Assembly: GCF_029760935.1 (NCBI RefSeq)
Contig: NZ_CP121684.1
Span: 1,364,001 to 1,428,000, forward strand
Direction of reading: 5' to 3'
Length of the DNA: 64,000 nucleotides
From: Lysinibacter sp. HNR
GTDB taxonomy: Bacteria > Actinomycetota > Actinomycetes > Actinomycetales > Microbacteriaceae
Shown: positions 57,542-64,000 of the stretch, piece after piece
Layout of the letters: the number at the start of each line of letters is the position of its first letter
Position numbering within the stretch: position 1 is the stretch's first letter
Notes under the pieces: model-generated
What the model saw: the letters and a program-made list of their open reading frames with translations, nothing else
Database searches by the model: none
What the model was told of the DNA's origin: nothing
Position numbers and translations under genes: made by a program

Positions 57542-59905
57542 TTAGCCCGTAACCCCCAGGGTAAAGGGTGCGCGAAGCAGCGATTCGGCGCGGGACGACG
57601 GTCCCACGAGAAGTTCAAACTCGCCTGCCTCAACGATACGATTGCCCGAAGCGTCCACGATTGTGCACTCTGAGGCTGGAACCTGCAGGTCGAGCGTTAC
57701 GCTTTCGCCGGGCATCAGGTCCACCTGTCGGTAGGCCTTAAGCTCCTTCTCAGCCCAGCTCACGGAAGTGACCGTGTCGCTCACATACACCTGAACCGTT
57801 TCGCGAACGGGTCTTGTTCCCGTGTTATGGAGCGTAACCTCGGCCCGCACCGTATCCGTAAGGCCCAGCGCATCGCGGGCTATCCGCAGCCCCGAGTATT
57901 CCACCGTTGTGTAAGAGAGTCCTTCGCCAAAAGCAAAGGCTGGACTCTGGGTGAGATCCGCGTAGCGGGTTCCGTGCTGGCCACGAATCTGGTTGTAGTA
58001 GGTGGGCTGCTGGCCCGAGTGGAGAGCAAAGGAGATGGGGAGTCTGCCGCTGGGTTCGATAAGACCCAGGATGACCTCTGCGAGCGCCCGGCCACCCTCC
58101 ATCCCGGGGTTGGCGGCCCAGATGAGCGCGGATGCTCCCAGCGCTGATTCGGGAAGAACCAGTGGTTTAGAGGCGAGTAGCACAACTATCATCGGGGTTC
58201 CGGTCTCTGCGAGCGCATCCAACAGAGCGACCTGACCGCCGATGAGTTCGAGTGTTGCGGTGGAGCGTCCCTCACCCACCAATTCGATGCGGTCTCCCAC
58301 CACGGCGACCACGTAGTCCGCTGCCCGCGCTGCGGCTACGGCCTCTGTGATCATCTGCTCGTCCGGTTTGCAGGGTACAACAATCTGTGGTCGGGGCTGG
58401 CCGTCGGGAAAGAATTCGCCCTCGGGGTCGGGGGCGAGCGTGAGGATATCCGCCCCCTGAGCGTGCAGTACGTTCCAGTTGCTGGGGGAGAACTTCTGCA
58501 TCCCGTCGAGCGCCGTGGTTATCATGTCTCGCGGGTGGCCGTTGGGGATCCAACCGGCCTGCCCCGAGGATCCAGCCCAATCGCCGAGTTGGGTCTGGGC
58601 GTCGTTTGCGAGCGGACCCACCACGGCGATTGTCTTGGGCTGGCCGGGTGCTGGTGTCTGCGTCGCGTTCTGCTGATGAGCGTTGGGGGTGTGTGCCTGT
58701 GACGTGCCTGCGTGAGCATTACGCACGGCTCGACCGGAGCTGTCCGCAACAAATCCGCCGTCAAGGGGGAGTGCTCCATCGTTTTTGAGGAGCACCAGTG
58801 AGCGTCTTGCGATCTCCAGGTTAACCTCCCTGTGTCCGGCGTTGCCGATCACTGATTGCCGGGCCGTGTCGGGCCGACGGGGGTCTTCAAAGAGTCCAAG
58901 CTCAAACTTGAGCGTGAGGATGCGCGACACTGCGGTGTCGAGGTCGGATTCTTTGAGGAGCCCCTGATCGACGGCATCGAGTGCTCCTCGGAAAAATTTC
59001 GGGGTTGTCATGACCAGGTCGTTCCCGGCCAAAACTGCCGCCGCTGCGGCGTGTGCGTAGTCGGGCTGCACCTGCTGTTCCCACACCAGGCGTCCCACGT
59101 TGTCCCAATCGGTGACGAGGGTTCCCGTATATCCCCACTCGCCGCGCAGCACGTCGTTGAGTAGCCAGTCGTTGATGGTGATTGGTACCCCGTCGGTGCT
59201 CTGGTAGCCGAGCATAAAGGTGCGGCAGCCCTCACGCGCCACGCGTTCGAACGGGGGAAGGAACCAGGAACGTAGCTTGCGCCTGGAGATATCTGCTTCG
59301 CTCGCATCCCGGCCGCCCTGCGTTTCGGAGTATCCCGCAAAGTGTTTAGCCGTGGCGAGGATGGCGGTGGGGTCGGTGAGTCCGCTGCCCTGGTATCCAC
59401 GCACCATTGCGGAGGCGAGCTCACCGATGAGGAAGGGGTCTTCCCCAAAAGTTTCGTTAACCCGACCCCAGCGCAGGTCTCGTGAGATGCAGAGAACGGG
59501 CGAGAAAGTCCAGTGAATTCCGGTGGCGGCGGCCTCGATCGCGGTGATCTGGGCCGCCTTTTCGAGGAGCCCGATGTCCCAGGAGGCGGCCATGCCCAAC
59601 TGGGTGGGGAATATGGTTGCCCCCTCCCAGAAGGAATGGCCGTGAATACAATCCTCACCCACCAAAAGAGGGATCTGAAGCTCGGTTTGGGTAACAAGCT
59701 CGTGTGCTCGGATGACCCGTTCGGGGGAGGTATGCAGGATTGAACCCACATGAGTGCGTAGCACATGGTCTTCGAGGTCGTCGCGGGCATCAAGCTGGAG
59801 CATCTGCCCCACTTTTTCTTCCAGGCTCATACGACCCAGGAGGTCCGCAACGCGCTCCGTAATGGGGAGAGAGCTATTGCGATAGGGGAGGTCTGTGAGG
59901 TTCAC
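57542..59905 (-). CDS. GH3 beta-glucosidase
   Basis: A 787-residue intracellular GH3 enzyme (no signal peptide). N-terminal TIM barrel with LLVGEDCIHGHS, AKHFAGYSETQGGRD and nucleophile D266 in VTDWDN; C-terminal alpha/beta sandwich with VGDRIELVGEGRS, then a fibronectin-III-like tail (TVRAEVTLHNTGTRPVRETVQVYV). A 40-residue Thr/His/Ala-rich insertion (~395-435) is unusual. Cleaves imported beta-glucosides/cello-oligosaccharides. Overlaps the ABC permease gene by 4 bp. Confidence 0.93.
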   Translation of the reverse strand: MNLTDLPYRNSSLPITERVADLLGRMSLEEKVGQMLQLDARDDLEDHVLRTHVGSILHTSPERVIRAHELVTQTELQIPLLVGEDCIHGHSFWEGATIFPTQLGMAASWDIGLLEKAAQITAIEAAATGIHWTFSPVLCISRDLRWGRVNETFGEDPFLIGELASAMVRGYQGSGLTDPTAILATAKHFAGYSETQGGRDASEADISRRKLRSWFLPPFERVAREGCRTFMLGYQSTDGVPITINDWLLNDVLRGEWGYTGTLVTDWDNVGRLVWEQQVQPDYAHAAAAAVLAGNDLVMTTPKFFRGALDAVDQGLLKESDLDTAVSRILTLKFELGLFEDPRRPDTARQSVIGNAGHREVNLEIARRSLVLLKNDGALPLDGGFVADSSGRAVRNAHAGTSQAHTPNAHQQNATQTPAPGQPKTIAVVGPLANDAQTQLGDWAGSSGQAGWIPNGHPRDMITTALDGMQKFSPSNWNVLHAQGADILTLAPDPEGEFFPDGQPRPQIVVPCKPDEQMITEAVAAARAADYVVAVVGDRIELVGEGRSTATLELIGGQVALLDALAETGTPMIVVLLASKPLVLPESALGASALIWAANPGMEGGRALAEVILGLIEPSGRLPISFALHSGQQPTYYNQIRGQHGTRYADLTQSPAFAFGEGLSYTTVEYSGLRIARDALGLTDTVRAEVTLHNTGTRPVRETVQVYVSDTVTSVSWAEKELKAYRQVDLMPGESVTLDLQVPASECTIVDASGNRIVEAGEFELLVGPSSRAESLLRAPFTLGVTG

Positions 59906-60909
59906 GATTTTTTCCTTACGGGTTGGGTGCGTACGGTGGTGACACTGCTTGAAATTTTGATACCTTTTTTACGCATGGCGCGGGCACGTTCACCCGCTGA
60001 GCGTAGGTGAGGATTCACATACTCGTCGATGCCAAAGTTAATCAGGGAGAGGGCCATCCCAAGAAGCGCAATGCACAGACCGGCAGGCACGTACCACCAC
60101 CAGTAATCGGGAAATGCCCCGTTTTGCTGCGCCCAAAAGAGGATGGTTCCCCAGTTGAGATTGGTGATGGGGATGACTCCCACAAAGGCCAGGGTGGTGA
60201 GGCCCAACACGGCAGCAATAACCGTTCCCACGAAGCTTGAGGCGATTATTGCGGTGAGGTTGGGAAGCATCTCCACCCCGATGATCCGGTACAGAGGCTC
60301 CCCGTTGGCGCGGGCAGCCTGAATAAAGTCCCGGTTGCGCAGTGACATTGTTTGCGCGCGCAACACTCGTCCGCCCCAGGCCCAACCGGTGATCGCCAGT
60401 ACGCTGGAAATGAGGAGCAGGCTGGGGTTTTGATACTGGGAGGCAACGATGATGATGAGGGGCAAAGCGGGGAGAACAAGAAAAACGTTGGTGAGGGCTG
60501 AGAGCGATTCGCTCCGCCAGCCGCGCACGTATCCCGCTGTGACACCGATCACCACCGCTATCAAGGTGGCGATAATTCCTGCGGAGAATCCGACCACAAG
60601 AACCCCGCGGGTTCCGTAGATAAGTTGACTGAGAACGTCCTCGCCCATGTGGGTGGTTCCCAACCAGTGTGACCCGGAGGGCGGTTGTCTCAGTGCACTG
60701 AAGTCCTTTTCCAACGGTCCGTAGGGTGCAAGCACATCACTGAAGATCGCAACCAGGGAGAAGAAACCGAGAATACACAGCCCGGTGATCGACTTGCCGT
60801 TGCGGAACATGGCAAAGGAACGGCCCATCCTTGCGAGGAAGGAGTTTTTACGCTGACCCTGCTCGGGAGGTTCAGACATGATAACGGCCTCGGTTGTGGG
60901 GTAGGTCAT
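59902..60909 (-). CDS. ABC transporter permease (DppC/OppC type)
   Basis: A 335-residue permease with N-terminal tail and six spans. SWLGTTHMGEDVLSQLIYGTRGVLVVGFSAG and the EAA-like loop SLRNRDFIQAARANGEPLYRIIGVEMLPN are the family marks. It pairs with the DppB-like gene. GGAGG precedes ATG 60909 by 8 nt. Confidence 0.93.
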   Translation of the reverse strand: MTYPTTEAVIMSEPPEQGQRKNSFLARMGRSFAMFRNGKSITGLCILGFFSLVAIFSDVLAPYGPLEKDFSALRQPPSGSHWLGTTHMGEDVLSQLIYGTRGVLVVGFSAGIIATLIAVVIGVTAGYVRGWRSESLSALTNVFLVLPALPLIIIVASQYQNPSLLLISSVLAITGWAWGGRVLRAQTMSLRNRDFIQAARANGEPLYRIIGVEMLPNLTAIIASSFVGTVIAAVLGLTTLAFVGVIPITNLNWGTILFWAQQNGAFPDYWWWYVPAGLCIALLGMALSLINFGIDEYVNPHLRSAGERARAMRKKGIKISSSVTTVRTQPVRKKS

Positions 60910-60912
60910 GGC

Positions 60913-61896
60913 TCAAGCCTCCATCTGTCGGGTGCGCGGGTCGAGGGCGGCGTAGGCGATATCCGCAATAATGTTTGCAACAAGAACGGCCAGTGTGATC
61001 ACGAGGAAAAGGCCCTGCATGAGCGGATAGTCTTTTGCGTTTGTGGCGTCGAGTAGCAGTTTTCCTACCCCCGGGTAGGAGAACACGAGTTCCATCACGA
61101 GTGTCCCACCCACGATAAAGCCGAGGGAGAGCGCAAAACTCGAAAGCTGTGGAAGTATCGCGTTACGTGCCGCATAGTTCACCAAGACCCGACGCTGCGG
61201 GAGGCCCTTGGCTCGCGCCACCGTGACGTAGTCCTCATCCATGACGGTGATCATCATATTGCGCATTCCGAGGATCCAACCGCCGAGTGAGGCAACCACG
61301 ATGGTGAGTGCGGGGAGGGTACCGTGCTGGATGACCTGGCCGATGAAGTCCCAGGTGAAGGCGGGTTGGCTGCCTTTGTCATAGGCGTGTGAGGCGGGGA
61401 ACCATCCCAGCGCGGTAGAAAATAGTGCGATTGCAATAAGTCCCATCCAGAAGTAGGGAACGGTGGAGAAAAATGTGGCAAAGGGAATCACGAGGTCTGC
61501 CTTGCTGCCGCGGCGCCAACCCACATAGGAACCGATGGTTGTTCCCAGCACAAACGAGATCACGGTGGCAATTCCCACAAGCCCGATGGTCCACGGGAGC
61601 GCCGCGGCAATAACCTCGGAGACGGGGGCGAGCCCTTTAGAAAAGGAACGTCCGAGATCGCCGGTGAAGAGCATCCGCCAATAATCGAGGTACTGCTCAA
61701 CCAAGGATTTATTGGTATCAAGCCCAAAGAGGGTGCGAAGCGACTCCACCGCCTCCGGGCTGATCTTGCCCTGGTTCTTTTGCAGGTATGCCGAGACGGG
61801 GTCACCCTTCATGATTCTGGGAAGAAAGAAGTTAATGGTGACGGCTGCCCACGCGGTAAAGAGGTAAAACGCGGTTCGTCGGAGGAAGAATCTCAT
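60913..61896 (-). CDS. ABC transporter permease (DppB/OppB type)
   Basis: A 327-residue permease. NFFLPRIMKGDPVSAYLQKNQG, then EAA-like loop MRNMMITVMDEDYVTVARAKGLPQRRVL and VELVFSYPGVGKLLLDATNAKDYPLMQGL. Part of the binding-protein-dependent importer encoded around it. Confidence 0.93.
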   Translation of the reverse strand: MRFFLRRTAFYLFTAWAAVTINFFLPRIMKGDPVSAYLQKNQGKISPEAVESLRTLFGLDTNKSLVEQYLDYWRMLFTGDLGRSFSKGLAPVSEVIAAALPWTIGLVGIATVISFVLGTTIGSYVGWRRGSKADLVIPFATFFSTVPYFWMGLIAIALFSTALGWFPASHAYDKGSQPAFTWDFIGQVIQHGTLPALTIVVASLGGWILGMRNMMITVMDEDYVTVARAKGLPQRRVLVNYAARNAILPQLSSFALSLGFIVGGTLVMELVFSYPGVGKLLLDATNAKDYPLMQGLFLVITLAVLVANIIADIAYAALDPRTRQMEA

Positions 61897-62708
61897 TCGG
61901 GGGCTCCTGGGGATTTCTTGTGGCGGGGAGCCGCAAAGTGCTTATCGGGATCGGGGGAGGCGTTGCGCAGGGAACGGGTGTACGCGTGACGCGGTTTCAG
62001 GATAACCTCATCGGAGGGCCCCCTTTCCACAACCTGCCCGTGATTGAGCACCATGATCTCGTCGCTAAAGTGGCGGGCGGTAGCTAGATCATGGGTGATG
62101 TACAGCACGCCCAGGCGTGACTCCCGTTGGAGGTCAGCAAGAAGGTTAAGCACCCCGAGGCGAATCGATACGTCAAGCATCGATACCGGCTCATCGGCGA
62201 TTAGCAGCGCGGGGCGCGAGGCCAGAGCCCGGGCAATCGCTACCCGTTGACGCTGGCCTCCGGAGAGCTCGTGTGGGCGTCGGTCAACAGTTTCGGCGGG
62301 GGAGAGGTTTACCCTTTCGAGAAGCCTTGTTACCTCGCTCGATACCTGATCTGACGGAACCACTCGATCCAGGCGAAGAGGTCGCTCAATATGGTGACGG
62401 ATGGTGTGGTAGGGATTAAGCGACGCAAAGGGGTCCTGAAAAACCATTCGTACCTGCTGCCGATACGCGCGCAGCCCCCTACCGCGCCGCGGAATGGGTG
62501 TGTCATCGAGTAGCACCTCTCCGGAGCTTGCGCGTTCAAGCTGGGTGATGATCTTGGCAATGGTTGATTTGCCACTGCCGCTTTGCCCCACCAGGGCCAG
62601 GGTTTTTCCCGACTCAAGGGTGAAGCTCACCCGGTCGAGAGCGAGAAAATTACCGTTTCCCCGAACCCGATATCGTTTGGTCACATCCCGAAATTCCAGA
62701 GTGGTCAT
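61893..62708 (-). CDS. ABC transporter ATP-binding protein (DppF/OppF type)
   Basis: A 271-residue ATPase: Walker A GQSGSGKST, Q-loop VFQDPFASLNP, signature LSGGQRQRVAIA, Walker B LLIADEPVS, His switch THD. It and the next gene form the heterodimer that powers import. Confidence 0.95.
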   Translation of the reverse strand: MTTLEFRDVTKRYRVRGNGNFLALDRVSFTLESGKTLALVGQSGSGKSTIAKIITQLERASSGEVLLDDTPIPRRGRGLRAYRQQVRMVFQDPFASLNPYHTIRHHIERPLRLDRVVPSDQVSSEVTRLLERVNLSPAETVDRRPHELSGGQRQRVAIARALASRPALLIADEPVSMLDVSIRLGVLNLLADLQRESRLGVLYITHDLATARHFSDEIMVLNHGQVVERGPSDEVILKPRHAYTRSLRNASPDPDKHFAAPRHKKSPGAPE

Positions 62709-63544
62709 GCGCGGGAGCCTCTCACAAAGTCGCCGCGTTCGCCCTTTAGGCTGGGGAACGAGGCCAGTAGTTTTTGGGTGTATTCGTGTTGTGCGCCGGT
62801 GTAGATGTTTCTGGCCGTGTCCAGCTCGACGACCTCCCCCGCGCGCATGATCGCTATGCGGTCCGAGATTTCCAGCAGCATGGGGAGGTCGTGGGTGATA
62901 AAGATCACGGAGAATCCAAACTCCTGTCGCAGCTCTGAGATTTGCTGAAGAATCTCACGCTGCACCAGGACGTCGAGTGCCGTGGTGGGTTCGTCCATGA
63001 TCATCAATTGGGGTTTTAGAGCCAGTGCCATGGCGATCATGACCCGCTGCCGCATTCCCCCCGAGAGTTCGTGGGGGAATGCTCGCAGCCGGTCACGACT
63101 TACACCAACGATGTCGAGCAGCTTGCCCGACTCCTCGGTACGCTCTGCCCTGCTCATACCTGGACGGTGAACGAGAAAAACGTCACCGAGCTGCTTGCCG
63201 ATATTAATAACGGGATTGAGCGCGTTCATCGCCCCCTGAAACACCATGGATGCTTTGTCCCAGCGAAACGCGCGCATCCGTGTCTCACTGAGGGTGTTCA
63301 GGTCGATGTCTTCACCCGAGCTATCGTGAAAGATCACCGATCCCGAGGTGATAACCGCCGGGGGTTTAAGAAGTCGTTGAATACCGTACGCGAGTGTCGT
63401 TTTTCCAGAGCCGGACTCACCGGCCAGGCCGAGAATCTCGCCGCGTTCCAGAGAGAGGGACACGTTACGAACGGCCTCAACGGGGGGATCAACGTCGTAC
63501 AGCACGCTGAAATCTGAAACCGTGAGGAGGGTGTCGATGGCCAT
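62705..63544 (-). CDS. ABC transporter ATP-binding protein (DppD/OppD type)
   Basis: A 279-residue ATPase: Walker A GESGSGKTT, signature LSGGMRQRVMIA, Walker B LMIMDEPTT, THD. The C-terminus is short (oppD proteins usually have ~40-50 more residues with a [4Fe-4S] or target-specific region). Overlaps the next by 4 bp. Confidence 0.95.
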   Translation of the reverse strand: MAIDTLLTVSDFSVLYDVDPPVEAVRNVSLSLERGEILGLAGESGSGKTTLAYGIQRLLKPPAVITSGSVIFHDSSGEDIDLNTLSETRMRAFRWDKASMVFQGAMNALNPVINIGKQLGDVFLVHRPGMSRAERTEESGKLLDIVGVSRDRLRAFPHELSGGMRQRVMIAMALALKPQLMIMDEPTTALDVLVQREILQQISELRQEFGFSVIFITHDLPMLLEISDRIAIMRAGEVVELDTARNIYTGAQHEYTQKLLASFPSLKGERGDFVRGSRA

Positions 63545-63548
63545 AACT

Positions 63549-64000
63549 CTACCGATCTGAGGGAGCCGCAGTAAGCGTAGTGAGGATCAGTACGGCATTG
63601 GGTTGGGTGGGATCAGCGGGAGCGTAAGGATTTTCTTCTCCCGGCCAGCCGACGTAGTTTCTGGTGTTGTAGGAACCGATAAAGGGGCGCGTTCCGATAG
63701 CCATGGCGGGAACCTGCTCCACAAAGATCTGTTGGATCGTGTTGAGCGCTGCGGTACGGGTTTCTTCCTCGGGTCCGTTTGCGTAAGCAGCCAGGGCCGC
63801 GGTTGCCTCTGCACTATTAAAACGGCCGAAGTTGTAGTCGGCGCTCTCGCCCATCGGCTTCAACCAGCGGCCATCCATCGTGTCACTGTAGATGTCGTAG
63901 GGGGTTGCCCCGGTGTCTGTCCAGTGCAGAATGGCTTGGAATTCTCCGTTGCTCTTCATCTCCCACCAGGTGTCTGAATCGGGTGTGTTTACGGTGGTTT
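63549..64000 (-). CDS. ABC solute-binding protein, family 5 (C-terminal part, cut by window edge)
   Basis: The last ~150 residues of an oligopeptide/sugar-type extracellular binding protein: WWEMKSNGEFQAILHWTDTGATPYDIYSD and RTAALNTIQQIFVEQVPAMAIGTRPFIGSYNTRNYVGWPGEENPYAPAD. SBP_bac_5 proteins with this end bind cello-oligosaccharides or peptides. The adjacent GH3 argues for a beta-glucoside ligand. Confidence 0.92.
   Translation of the reverse strand, partial: TTVNTPDSDTWWEMKSNGEFQAILHWTDTGATPYDIYSDTMDGRWLKPMGESADYNFGRFNSAEATAALAAYANGPEEETRTAALNTIQQIFVEQVPAMAIGTRPFIGSYNTRNYVGWPGEENPYAPADPTQPNAVLILTTLTAAPSDR

Noticed and set aside
1-64000. CRISPR array
   Set aside because: No series of regularly spaced identical repeats with unique spacers; only the tape-measure, hexamer, 11-mer and 12-mer repeats were seen.
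1-64000. Complete insertion sequence or transposase
   Set aside because: No intact transposase ORF with flanking inverted repeats; only the serine recombinase relic is present.

Overview
The window is 64 kb of an actinobacterial chromosome of moderate GC content. The left half is most of an integrated siphovirus-type prophage; the right half is host chromosome. Evidence for an actinobacterium: a MurT-GatD pair (lipid II amidation), a CtpE-like P-type ATPase, an ECF41 sigma factor with its NAD(P)/FAD partner, a GAP-family membrane protein, Corynebacterium-type ArsR cysteines, and several promoters that appear to produce leaderless mRNAs. The prophage gene set (DnaB, RecT/Bet, YqaJ, Zn-finger and HNH genes, BRO antirepressor) resembles temperate phages of Micrococcales. 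A family or genus cannot be fixed from the sequence alone.

PROPHAGE (1 to about 32,350). The left attachment site, lysis genes and distal tail genes lie outside the window. Leftward on the minus strand come early and replication genes (27.7-13.5 kb), then packaging (13.4-10.1 kb: HNH, terminase small and large), portal, ClpP-type protease/scaffold, decoration protein, major capsid protein, connectors, tail terminator, major tail protein, frameshifted tail chaperones and the tape-measure gene cut by the left edge. Genes are packed with 4-bp ATGA/GTGA overlaps, and several genes shorter than 60 codons are supported by those overlaps. The immunity region (27.8-29.1 kb) has two small divergent XRE-type regulators around a promoter/operator region with three near-identical palindromes, followed by a rightward repressor-like gene. 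Next comes a rightward cassette of an XRE regulator and two multi-pass membrane proteins, directly followed by a tyrosine integrase whose gene ends beside the 3' end of tRNA-Val(CAC). That position is where lysogeny-expressed exclusion or defence genes are usually carried, and the cassette is the best candidate here for an undescribed system. A second rightward cargo-like gene, a membrane-anchored protein at 24.2 kb, sits against the flow of the lytic operon.

HOST (32.35-64 kb). A tRNA-rich segment (Val-CAC, then Gly-GCC, Cys-GCA, Val-GAC) carries a membrane-anchored HELLH protein and a serine-recombinase relic. Then follow an ECF41 sigma factor and NDH-2-like oxidoreductase, a GntR regulator, a PepSY lipoprotein, a very large secreted GH92 alpha-mannosidase with a wall-sorting-like tail, a CtpE-like P-type ATPase, a small secreted protein, a siderophore-binding lipoprotein and a GAP-family protein. 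A decay zone (49.1-50.8 kb) contains a broken MFS drug exporter. After it come murT-gatD, a methyltransferase, a DUF1801 protein, a divergent arsR/arsD-arsA locus without a visible arsenite pump, tRNA-Arg, and an operon coupling a GH3 beta-glucosidase to an Opp/Dpp-type ABC importer, whose binding-protein gene runs off the right edge.
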